Source of the DNA: Sphaerobacter sp.
GTDB taxonomy: Bacteria; Chloroflexota; Chloroflexia; Thermomicrobiales; Thermomicrobiaceae
Assembly (NCBI GenBank): GCA_029961075.1
Contig: JASBVL010000015.1
Coordinates: forward strand, 1 to 50,828
DNA length: 50,828 bases
Reading direction: 5' to 3'
In this document: positions 33,443 through 40,808 of the stretch, in pieces
How positions within the stretch are numbered: the first letter of the stretch is position 1
Layout: each line of letters starts with the position of its first letter
Notes under the pieces: model-generated
The model's database searches: none
What the model saw: only the letters and a program-made list of their open reading frames with translations
What the model was told of the DNA's origin: nothing
Program-made: the position numbers and the translations under genes

Positions 33443-33469
33443 GGAGGAGCCGATCGTCTCGGCTCCTCC
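33443..33469 (-). terminator. Hairpin between the exporter permease and the GNAT gene
   Basis: GGAGGAGCCGA, 5-base loop, TCGGCTCCTCC: 11-bp perfect stem. It probably ends the leftward exporter transcript, 89 bases after the permease stop. Confidence 0.65.
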
Positions 33470-33557
33470 CCCAGCGTCGATCTGCTCGTCGGCGGCTGCG
33501 CCACGGGGCGACGGATGCGTCGGCTCCCGCGCCGCGCAGCGGGGCGAGTCCGGCGCC

Positions 33558-34388
33558 TCACGCGTCCCGGCGCCGCATCAGGACGGCCGCGATCGCGAGG
33601 ATCACGACCCACCAGATCGTGAAGACGAGATAGCCGGTCCAGGGGCCGAGCCGGTCCGCCGGGGGCGTGACCTGGAGGATCTGCTGCCCCGCATTGCTCG
33701 TGAAGCCCTTCTGCGCCCAGTCGCCCAGGGTGCCGGGGAGCTGGGCGACCAGCTCCGGCAGGATCTTGAGCACGGCGACCGCGACGGTGATCCCGCTCGC
33801 CGTGCTGCGCAGCACCGCCCCCAGCGCGAACCCGAACAGGGCGTTCCCGGCCAGGAAGAGCCCGCCGCCGACCACCGCGCGCAGCACCTGCGGGTCGCTG
33901 AGGTCGGCATTGATGCCGCCGGTTGCCAGGAGCGCCTGTCCGACGAAGAAGGCGGCGAACGACGTCACCGTGCCCGTGACCAGCGCAACCGGCGCCAGGA
34001 CGAGCGCCTTGGCCCCGAGGAGCGTGAGCCGGCGCGGGACGGCGATCAGGCTGGTGCGAATACTACCCGAGGTGTACTCCGTGCTGATACTCATCACCCC
34101 GAGCACCACGATGACGATCTGGCCCAGCGAGATGCCGGCAAGGCTGGTCCCGGTTGGGTCCCGCCGCATGTGCTCCATAGCCGGGTCAGTGCTGGTGGCG
34201 GCCGTGGACGCGAAGAGGGCCGAGAGTCCGACCGTCACCACGAGCATCGCCAGGAGCGTCCAGACCGTCGCGCGCACCGACCACAGCTTGGTCCACTCCG
34301 ACCGGATCACGTTCGGCAGGCGGGCAGCGCCCGCCGCGACCGCGCTCGGGCCGATCCGATGCTCTGCCCGCAGGGTGTTGGTTGCCAT
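33558..34388 (-). CDS. ABC-2 type exporter permease
   Basis: 276-residue membrane subunit of the exporter whose ATPase is at 34437. ATG 34388 follows CGGAGGATGATACCC. About six helices: the first after SEWTKLWSVRATVW (LLAMLVVTVGLSALF), then segments near GQIVIVVLGVM, LAPVALVTGTVTSF and the last at IWWVVILAIAAVLM. The EWTKLWS start and TSGSIRTSL motif are typical of bacitracin-type ABC-2 permeases. The 48-base gap after the ATPase indicates one operon. Substrate unknown. Confidence 0.9.
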   Translation of the reverse strand: MATNTLRAEHRIGPSAVAAGAARLPNVIRSEWTKLWSVRATVWTLLAMLVVTVGLSALFASTAATSTDPAMEHMRRDPTGTSLAGISLGQIVIVVLGVMSISTEYTSGSIRTSLIAVPRRLTLLGAKALVLAPVALVTGTVTSFAAFFVGQALLATGGINADLSDPQVLRAVVGGGLFLAGNALFGFALGAVLRSTASGITVAVAVLKILPELVAQLPGTLGDWAQKGFTSNAGQQILQVTPPADRLGPWTGYLVFTIWWVVILAIAAVLMRRRDA

Positions 34389-34436
34389 GGGTATCATCCT
34401 CCGTCTCTCGTCGTGGGCGTCTGTTACCACTCGACA

Positions 34437-35363
34437 TCACGCGGCGGGCGTCGCCGCATCGCCGGCGCTCGCCTGGTACTCCACGCTCTCGCGGGTCATC
34501 TCCATGAAGGCCGCCTCCAGCGACGCCTGCTCCTCGATCAGCTCGTAGATGGTGATGTGATGCGCCGCCGCGAGGTCGCCCACCTGCGTGCTCGACATGC
34601 CGTCCAGCTCGAGGTAGCCGTCGCGCTCGGTGACCCCAACGCCGCGCTCGCCGAGCACGCGCGCCAGGGCGGCGCCCTGGGGCGTCCGGACGCGGACGCG
34701 GTTGGTCGCGCTGCGCGCGATGAACTCACGCATGCTCACGTCGGCCAGCAGCCGCCCCCGGCCGATCACGATCAGCTGGTCGGCGGTCTGCGCCATCTCG
34801 CTCATGAGGTGGCTGGAGACGAAGACGGTGCGGCCCTGCGCCGCGAGCCCCCTCATGAGATTGCGGATCCAGAGGATCCCTTCGGGGTCGAGCCCGTTCA
34901 CCGGCTCGTCGAAGATCAGCACCTGCGGGTCGCCGAGGAGCGCCGCCGCGATGCCGAGCCGCTGCAGCATGCCGAGCGAGAAGCCGCCGATCCGGCGCTT
35001 GGCCACCGCCGCGAGCCCCACCAGCTCCAGCACCTCAGGCACGCGCTGCCGGGGGATGCCGTTGCTCTGCGCCAGGCTGAGCAGGTGATGCTGGGCGCTG
35101 CGGCCGCCCTGCACCGCCCGGGCGTCGAGGAGCGCCCCGACCTCCCGCAGCGGCGCGGGTGACGCGGCGAATGAGCGCCCGTTGACGCGCGCGAAGCCCG
35201 CGGTGGGGCGGTCGAGGCCGAGGATCATCCGCATGGTGGTCGACTTGCCGGCACCGTTCGGCCCCAGGAACCCGGTCACCCGGCCGGGCCGTACCGTGAA
35301 CGACAGGTCGTCCACCGCGAGCGTGTCGCCGAAGCGCTTCGTCAGGTGGTGGACCTCGATCAT
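34437..35363 (-). CDS. ABC exporter ATP-binding protein, BcrA-like
   Basis: 308-residue ATPase. ATG 35363 is preceded by AAGGGAAC. Walker A is GPNGAGKSTTM. The signature is degenerate, FSLGMLQRLGIA, as usual in BcrA-type exporters. Walker B is LIFDEPVNGLDPEG, followed by VSSHLMSEMAQ. The C-terminal 80 residues are a small alpha/beta domain. The operon (this gene plus the permease) is preceded by a 120-bp sequence duplicated near 40.1 kb, suggesting joint control with the receiver-only regulator and copper-oxidase operon. Confidence 0.92.
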   Translation of the reverse strand: MIEVHHLTKRFGDTLAVDDLSFTVRPGRVTGFLGPNGAGKSTTMRMILGLDRPTAGFARVNGRSFAASPAPLREVGALLDARAVQGGRSAQHHLLSLAQSNGIPRQRVPEVLELVGLAAVAKRRIGGFSLGMLQRLGIAAALLGDPQVLIFDEPVNGLDPEGILWIRNLMRGLAAQGRTVFVSSHLMSEMAQTADQLIVIGRGRLLADVSMREFIARSATNRVRVRTPQGAALARVLGERGVGVTERDGYLELDGMSSTQVGDLAAAHHITIYELIEEQASLEAAFMEMTRESVEYQASAGDAATPAA

Positions 35364-35490
35364 CGCTGTTCCCTTCACCGATACTGACACCACGGCCGAG
35401 CGGGTCCCGGGTGTCGCGACTGCCCTGGCCGGGGCGGCGCTCCGCCGCGCTGGCGGCTCCCACCGCCCGCGCCCGCTCGTCTCTACATTC

Positions 35491-35610
35491 ACGATAGGCG
35501 GCGCCCGCCGTGGGCACATCCGACGACCAGGGAGTTCTCGGCCCCGACGGCCTGCGGGTTTTTTCGTCGATCCAGCCGGGGATGGCGGCCTCCGCCAGGT
35601 GGGGGAGCGG
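35491..35610 (-). promoter_or_regulatory. Duplicated 120-bp upstream element, copy A (before the ABC exporter)
   Basis: Aligns without gaps to 40041-40160; about three quarters of positions agree by hand count. Best kept are ACGATAGG, CACATCCGACG, GGAGTT-TCGG, TCGATCCAG and TCCGCCAGGTGGGGGA. It lies 128 bases upstream of the exporter ATPase start and outside coding sequence. Probably a promoter and operator region derived by duplication. Confidence 0.7.
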
Positions 35611-35665
35611 CCGACTGGCCCGGTGGGCGGGCGCGACAGCGGACCAGGGGGCGCGCGGACACGAC

Positions 35666-35693
35666 GACCCCGCGCTCGGACGAGCGCGGGGTC
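35666..35693 (-). terminator. Terminator after the FAD monooxygenase gene
   Basis: GACCCCGCGCTCG facing CGAGCGCGGGGTC with two central bases. It lies 41 bases past the stop of the leftward monooxygenase gene and ends the receiver/copper-oxidase operon. Confidence 0.65.
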
Positions 35694-35733
35694 TGCCTGC
35701 GGGCGCGGCCGGGCCGGGGCGGCCCTCAGCCGA

Positions 35734-36867
35734 TCAGGGGGTGCCGGCTGCCACTGCCGCTGCCGTCTCATCCGGGAGTGCCGCCCCCGCCCGGCCGTGG
35801 AGGATCTGCACCAGATGCTGGGCGACGTGGGCGGCGTCGGCACCGACCCCCGCGAGCAGGGCCGAGCCGCGTGACCACTGCCAGTTGCGGCCGACGAAGG
35901 TCACGGTCGGCAGGGGCGAGATGCCGCGCCGCTCCACGAACGCGCCGCGCCCATCCAGCACCTCGGGGATCGCCACCCAGTCGGTCTCGTCACGATACCC
36001 GGTCGCCCAGACCACCACGTCGACCTCCGCCGTTGCCCCACCGGCGAACGTCACCCTGCGCCCGGCCGCCGCGGTCAGGCGACCGAGCACCGTGATCCCG
36101 CGCTCGCGGAGCCGGTCCAGCGCGAGATGTTTGCCCGGGAACGGGTCGGCGCGTCGCAGCCAGCGCCCCACGGCGGCGTCGCGCGGCTGCCGCAGGATGC
36201 CCAGCGTGTCCAGCCACCAGAAGAGACTCCGGCCGAGGATCCGCTCTGGACTGACGCGGCGCGGCCGCCCGGTGGACAGGAGCACGTCGTGGGTCGTGCT
36301 CAGCTCGCGCGCGATCTGCCGGCCGGTGGCGCCGTCGCCGACCACCAGCACCCGCCCGGCCGGGGTCTGCTGGGGATTGCGGTAGGTCTCCGGCGTCAAC
36401 TGGACCACGTCGGGCGCCAGGTCCCGGGCGACGGCCGGGATGCCCGGGTGCTGGAAGGCGCCGGTCGCCAGCACGACGGCCCGAGCGGTGATGACCCGGC
36501 CGGTCGTCGTGGTGGCCCGGATCACGCCGTGCACGCGCTCGAGCCGCTCGACGCCGCTGCCCACCGTGACCGGGAGCGCGAAGTGCCGGGCGTAGGCTTC
36601 GAGGTAGTCCGCGATCTCATCCTTGGTCGGGTACCCGTCGGGGTCGCCCGCCAGCGGCAGGCCCGGCAGGGCGCTGTAGGCCCGCGGCGTGAAGAGCACC
36701 AGCGAGTCGAAGCGCCGGCGCCAGCTCTCGCCCACGCGGGCATGGCGATCGACGATCTCGAATCGCAGCCCGGTCTGCTGGAGCTGCTGGCCCATGGCCA
36801 GCCCGGCCTGGCCGGCGCCGATCACCAGCACGTCGAGGGTCGGGGTCGTCAGGTCTCCCGGAGCCAT
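35734..36867 (-). CDS. Flavin-containing monooxygenase-like FAD/NAD(P) oxidoreductase
   Basis: 377 residues from ATG 36867 (AAAGGAAG upstream). The FAD motif is VIGAGQAGLAMGQQL near residue 15 and a second dinucleotide-binding motif is VVGDGATGRQIARE near the middle, the arrangement of flavin monooxygenases and related oxidases. Early family residues RHARVGESWRRRFDSL and late WATGYRDETDW are typical. No signal peptide. It is the last gene of a leftward group (receiver, copper oxidase, DJ-1-like, this gene), 77 bases after the DJ-1 stop and before the hairpin at 35666. The substrate is unknown. Confidence 0.88.
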   Translation of the reverse strand: MAPGDLTTPTLDVLVIGAGQAGLAMGQQLQQTGLRFEIVDRHARVGESWRRRFDSLVLFTPRAYSALPGLPLAGDPDGYPTKDEIADYLEAYARHFALPVTVGSGVERLERVHGVIRATTTTGRVITARAVVLATGAFQHPGIPAVARDLAPDVVQLTPETYRNPQQTPAGRVLVVGDGATGRQIARELSTTHDVLLSTGRPRRVSPERILGRSLFWWLDTLGILRQPRDAAVGRWLRRADPFPGKHLALDRLRERGITVLGRLTAAAGRRVTFAGGATAEVDVVVWATGYRDETDWVAIPEVLDGRGAFVERRGISPLPTVTFVGRNWQWSRGSALLAGVGADAAHVAQHLVQILHGRAGAALPDETAAAVAAGTP

Positions 36868-36944
36868 CGGTCTTCCTTTCCACGCAGGATCACGTCGCGT
36901 CAGCAGCGCGCGCCCGCGTCCAGCAGGCGCCGCGCCGCGTCGGT

Positions 36945-37652
36945 CTATCGTCCCCACCCCGCCTGCCGGGTCAGCCGCTTGGGCCGGCGCGTCATGAGCG
37001 GGGCGAGCAGCGACACGCCCGCCCGCACCGCGCGCGGCAGGACGCCCAGGTGCTCCCAGTCGATGCCGCCGAACGGGGGCTGCGGGTCGTACTCCAGATC
37101 GAGCTGGACCTTGCGCATGGTCTCCCGATCGGTCAGCCGGGCGGCGAGGTAGAGCGCCATGTCGATCCCGGCCGTGACGCCCGCGGCCGTGACGAACTTC
37201 CCGTCCTCGACCCACCGCTGGCGGACATAGCGAACGCCCAGCTCCTCGAGCTGCCGCGCGGCGGCCCAGTGCGTCGTCGCCGTCCGGCCCGCGAGGAGCC
37301 CGGCGGCCGCCAGGATCAGCGACCCGGTGCCGATCGAGGCCACCAGCTCGGCCGTCTCGCCGGCCGACCGCACGTAGCGGCGCAGCGCTGCGTCGCCCGG
37401 GGCGGTGCGGGCCGCCGCGCCGCCCGGCACGATCAGGCCCCAGGGTGCCGGCACCGCCGCATAGGTCCGGTTGGGCACCAGCCGCAGCGGAGTGTCGGTC
37501 GGGATCGGCGCGATGCGCTCCGCCACCGTGATGGTGCGGTACGGGGTGTTCAGGTTGAGCGTCATCAGCGTCTCCAGCGTGCCCACCAGATCCAGCGCCG
37601 TCATGCCCGGGTAGAGCACGATGGCGATCGTCTTCTTGTCCTTACTCGGCAC
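36945..37652 (-). CDS. DJ-1/PfpI family protein lacking the nucleophile Cys
   Basis: 235 residues from GTG 37652 (GGAGGGAG upstream). The glutamine-amidotransferase-like fold is clear: IVLYPGMTALDLVGTLE at the start, LIVPGGAAART, and the nucleophile-elbow region VASIGTGSLILAAAGLLAGR followed by TTHW. In isonitrile hydratase and other members the elbow reads S-x-C-T-G; here Cys is Gly108, so the usual chemistry is not possible. A C-terminal extension of about 50 residues ends in basic RRPKRLTRQ. It may be a sensor or scaffold rather than an enzyme. It sits between the copper oxidase and the FAD monooxygenase genes. Confidence 0.88.
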   Translation of the reverse strand: MPSKDKKTIAIVLYPGMTALDLVGTLETLMTLNLNTPYRTITVAERIAPIPTDTPLRLVPNRTYAAVPAPWGLIVPGGAAARTAPGDAALRRYVRSAGETAELVASIGTGSLILAAAGLLAGRTATTHWAAARQLEELGVRYVRQRWVEDGKFVTAAGVTAGIDMALYLAARLTDRETMRKVQLDLEYDPQPPFGGIDWEHLGVLPRAVRAGVSLLAPLMTRRPKRLTRQAGWGR

Positions 37653-37766
37653 AACGGGCTCCCTCCGCGATTGCAGTGCACCGTCCCGTGTCCGACGGCG
37701 CTGGCGCCGGTCGTGACGCCGGGCGCGCGTGGGGGGCTGCTCGCCGCCCCAAGCGCGGGCGCGTCG

Positions 37767-39509
37767 CTACGCCTCCACCTGGAACGAGAACATCATCCCG
37801 GCCTCGTGGTGCTCGGCGATGTGGCAGTGGGCCATCCACACCCCGGGGTTGGTGACCTCGAGCAGGATGTCCACCGTCTCGCCGGTCCGGACCAGCACCG
37901 TGTCCTTCCACACCAGGTTGGGCTCCACGACGCCGTCCCGGCTGAGCACCAGGAAGCGACCGGCCCCGTGGATGTGGAAGGGGTGGTGCATGGGATGGTC
38001 GGAGTCCAGCTCGTTGACCAGCCGGATCTTCACCCGATCGCCGACCCGGAACCGCCAGTCGATCGCGTGGTTCGTGGCGCCCGTCGTCCGGTCGACGAGC
38101 AGCCAGCGGGTGTTGGCCGGCGTCGTCAGTCGGTTGACCGCGGTCATGTCGTCTTCCCACTCGATGCCCTGGAGCGCCGGGTCCGCGGGCTGCCCGTGGC
38201 CGGCGTGGTGCTGCCCATGATCCGGGTGGTGCTGCGCATGGCCGGCGTGGTGCTGCCCATGGCCCCCGGGGTGTCCGTGGTGGCCGGCGTGGTGCTGCCC
38301 GTGGTGATCGGCATGATGGTGCCGGTGCCCGCCGGCCGCCTGGCCGACGAGCTGGGACGGCAGCAGCTTCATCCCGCAGCTCGGGCAGCGCCCGGGCTCG
38401 TCGCTGACCACCTCCGGGTGCATTGGGCAGGTGTAGGCGGCCCCGCCCGCCGCGCCGCCCAGGTCCAGCTCGGCGACGAAGGCCAGCGTCTTGTCCGGGG
38501 CGGCGGCCAGGTAGGGCGCCAGGCGCGCCCGCTCGGCTGCCAGCTCCGGGTTGCGACGCAGCGTCGCGAACGCGCGGGTGAGCGACGGCAGGGCCGGCTC
38601 CTCGCGCACCGCGATCGTGGCGAGCGCCGCGGTGCGCTCCGGCGCGCGGTGCTCCAGCGTCGCCTGGCCCGCCTGGTCGAACAGCACGTCGACCACGACC
38701 CGCTCCGACGGTGCCAGCAGCACGGTCTCCACGAACGCCTCCTGCTCGCACCGGCCGCTGTCGCCCCCGACGAGCTTCATGCGTGCCCCCCGCAGCCCGA
38801 CGTTGAAGACCCGGGCGTTGGCGGTGTTGGTCAGGTAGAACCGCACGACCTCACCGCGCTGCGCGGTCAGCGCCCGGCCGGGCTCGCCGTCCACCAGCAG
38901 GACGTTGCCGAACCGGCCCATGGCCGCGTGCGTCGGCGTCACTCGGCTGAACGGCGCGACCTGGCCGTCCTCCACCAGAATGTCGTCCAGCGTGAGCAGG
39001 ACCTCGCGGTGGACCGGCGGCCAGTAGGTCGGGTCGTCCGGGACCACCAGCACGTTGCCGTACAGCCCCAGCTCCTGGCCGTAGTCCTCCCGGATGTGGG
39101 GGTGGTACCAGTAGACGCCGGGGTCGGGGAACCGGACACGGGCGGTGAAGCTCCCGCCCACCGGGACGGGCGCCTGTGTCTCGTGTGTGCCGTCGTAGCG
39201 GTTCTCCAGGCGCAGCCCGTGCCAGTGCACCGTGCTCTCGAGGTCGCTCTGGTTCGTGAAGGTGACGGTCACCGTCGCGCCCTGGCGCACCCGCAGCGTC
39301 GGGCCGGGCACCGACCCGTTGTACGCCAGCAGGCGCACCTCCGCGTCGCCGATCCGCTTCCGGACGGGCGCGGCGATCAGGTCGTAGTGGTCGCCGTCGG
39401 CCAGGTCGACGATCGGCGTCGCCGTCGCCAGCGGGAGACCGCGCAGGTCCCGGCTGAAGACGTCACGCGCGCGGTCCGCGCGGTGATGCATGTTGTGGCA
39501 CGCGTTCAT
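37767..39509 (-). CDS. Multicopper oxidase with embedded heavy-metal-binding domain and His-rich linker
   Basis: 580 residues from ATG 39509 (GAGGGGTG upstream). Copper-ligand motifs of a laccase-type oxidase are complete: HWHG, YHPH, HPMHHPFHIHG and HCHIAEHHEAGM. Between the second and third cupredoxin domains there is an inserted small domain at about residues 359-386: YTCPMHPEV, then CPSCGMKL, as in metal-binding domains of copper pumps and efflux proteins. It is followed by about 50 residues of repeated HHxGHH-type sequence. These may collect or deliver copper. There is no signal peptide; the N-terminus starts MNACHNMHH, so the enzyme appears cytoplasmic or exported by another route. It is 19 bases after the receiver-only gene. 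Confidence 0.92.
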   Translation of the reverse strand: MNACHNMHHRADRARDVFSRDLRGLPLATATPIVDLADGDHYDLIAAPVRKRIGDAEVRLLAYNGSVPGPTLRVRQGATVTVTFTNQSDLESTVHWHGLRLENRYDGTHETQAPVPVGGSFTARVRFPDPGVYWYHPHIREDYGQELGLYGNVLVVPDDPTYWPPVHREVLLTLDDILVEDGQVAPFSRVTPTHAAMGRFGNVLLVDGEPGRALTAQRGEVVRFYLTNTANARVFNVGLRGARMKLVGGDSGRCEQEAFVETVLLAPSERVVVDVLFDQAGQATLEHRAPERTAALATIAVREEPALPSLTRAFATLRRNPELAAERARLAPYLAAAPDKTLAFVAELDLGGAAGGAAYTCPMHPEVVSDEPGRCPSCGMKLLPSQLVGQAAGGHRHHHADHHGQHHAGHHGHPGGHGQHHAGHAQHHPDHGQHHAGHGQPADPALQGIEWEDDMTAVNRLTTPANTRWLLVDRTTGATNHAIDWRFRVGDRVKIRLVNELDSDHPMHHPFHIHGAGRFLVLSRDGVVEPNLVWKDTVLVRTGETVDILLEVTNPGVWMAHCHIAEHHEAGMMFSFQVEA

Positions 39510-39528
39510 CGGACACCCCTCTCTACGC

Positions 39529-39996
39529 TTACTCTTGCGACGGTTCGGTCGTCGGCGCGCCGGGCTCGCTCCCGCGCTGGTGGTCTCCGGGTGGGTGGGG
39601 CCCCGCCTCGGCGCACGACGCAGCGTGCGCCGCGCGGATCACCGCGGTGAGCTCGTCCAGCGCGACGAACTTCGGGAGATAGCCCCGCGCCCCCGCGGCC
39701 GCGGCGTGCTGGCGGAGATCCGCTGCCGGCACGGTCGTCAGGACCACCACCTGCGTCAGCGGGAACTGACGGCGGATTCGTCGGATGGTGCAGACACCAT
39801 CCTGATCGGGGAGCCGGATCTCCATCAGCACCACGTCCGGCTGGAGCTCGCCGCAGAGCCGCAGCGCCTCCGCGCCGCTCGTGGCCTCCCCGACCACGCG
39901 CAGGTCGTCCACGACCGCCAGCGCCGTGACCAGCCCGCGGCGCACGGCGTCGTGCTCGTCGACGATCAGGATTCGGATGGTCGCCTGCTCCGCCAT
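39529..39996 (-). CDS. Receiver-only response regulator with Glu at the phosphorylation site
   Basis: 155 residues from ATG 39996. It is a receiver domain related to that of the NarL-type regulator encoded just upstream (both share VRRGL..ALAV..DDL and GAEALRLC). The phosphoacceptor Asp is replaced: VVLMEIRLP has Glu59 where the paralogue has VVLMDLMMP. The acidic pair is Asp13-Glu14; the switch Thr (VVLTT) and Lys (GYLPK) remain. There is no DNA-binding domain: the last 30 residues are Pro/Gly/Glu-rich. A fixed Glu often mimics phosphorylation, so it may be always active as a protein partner, or may compete for the kinase. The 120-bp element lies 45 bases upstream. Confidence 0.88.
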   Translation of the reverse strand: MAEQATIRILIVDEHDAVRRGLVTALAVVDDLRVVGEATSGAEALRLCGELQPDVVLMEIRLPDQDGVCTIRRIRRQFPLTQVVVLTTVPAADLRQHAAAAGARGYLPKFVALDELTAVIRAAHAASCAEAGPHPPGDHQRGSEPGAPTTEPSQE

Positions 39997-40040
39997 GACC
40001 TCGCCCCTGCACCCACCGGCGCGTCCGTGTTCCTGCGCCA

Positions 40041-40160
40041 ACGATAGGCCGACCACGCCGCGGCCACATCCGACGGCCGGGGAGTTTTCGGCTCCGGCGG
40101 GTGGCGCGTTTTCCGATCGATCCAGATGGGGAGCGTGGTCTCCGCCAGGTGGGGGATGGC
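40041..40160 (-). promoter_or_regulatory. Duplicated 120-bp upstream element, copy B (before the receiver/copper-oxidase operon)
   Basis: Ungapped match to 35491-35610. It fills the gap between the NarL-type regulator's stop (40167) and the receiver-only gene. On the minus strand it ends in CCTATCGT, a possible weak -10, 45 bases before ATG 39996. Confidence 0.7.
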
Positions 40161-40166
40161 GGCGGG

Positions 40167-40808
40167 CTAGTCAGTCAGGTGGTAGCGGACGGCGAGGGCC
40201 ACCGCCTCAGCGCGGCTGGCCGCGCCCAGCTTCGTCAGGATGCTGCTGACGTGGGACTTGATGGTGGAGGGGCTGACCGTGAGGCGGTCGGCGATGGCGG
40301 TATTGCTGAGGCCCTCGACCATGAGCGCCAGGACCTCGCGCTCGCGCCGGGTCAGGTCGGCGCCGGGGGCGGCGGGCTGCGCGGTGAGCTGGATCAGCGC
40401 CTGGGCCGCCTCGGGGGCCAGCGTCGAGCGCCCGGCGTGGGCCGCCACGATGGCGGCGTGGAGCGCGTCCGCCGAGACGTTCTTGAGCAGATAGCTGATG
40501 GCCCCCGCCTGGAGCACCCGCTGGAGCAGCTCCGGCTCGGGGAAACTCGTCAGCGCGATGACCTGCGTCCGCGGCCACCGGCGGCGAATCTCCTGGGTGG
40601 CGCTCGGCCCGTCCAGGTCGGGCATCATCAGATCCATCAAGACGACATCGGGCTGCACCGCGGCACAGAGGCGGAGCGCTTCGGCGCCGGTGCGGGCCTC
40701 GCCGACGAGGTCGAGGTCGTCGAAGACGGCCAGGAACGTCGCCAGGCCCCGCCGGACCATGTCGTGGTCGTCGACGAGCAGGACGCGGACCGGTGCGTGC
40801 GTCGTCAT
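40167..40808 (-). CDS. NarL/LuxR-family response regulator
   Basis: 213 residues. ATG 40808 overlaps the kinase stop (TGATG) and has GGAGGA upstream. An intact receiver (LLVDDHD, phosphoacceptor in VVLMDLMMP, then ALTS and LLKN) is followed by a LuxR-type helix-turn-helix (LTRREREVLALMVEGLSNTAIADRL, then STIKSHVSSILTKL). It is cotranscribed with the histidine kinase and probably phosphorylated by it. Likely targets are the two operons behind the duplicated 120-bp element, of which one starts right after this gene. Confidence 0.94.
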   Translation of the reverse strand: MTTHAPVRVLLVDDHDMVRRGLATFLAVFDDLDLVGEARTGAEALRLCAAVQPDVVLMDLMMPDLDGPSATQEIRRRWPRTQVIALTSFPEPELLQRVLQAGAISYLLKNVSADALHAAIVAAHAGRSTLAPEAAQALIQLTAQPAAPGADLTRREREVLALMVEGLSNTAIADRLTVSPSTIKSHVSSILTKLGAASRAEAVALAVRYHLTD

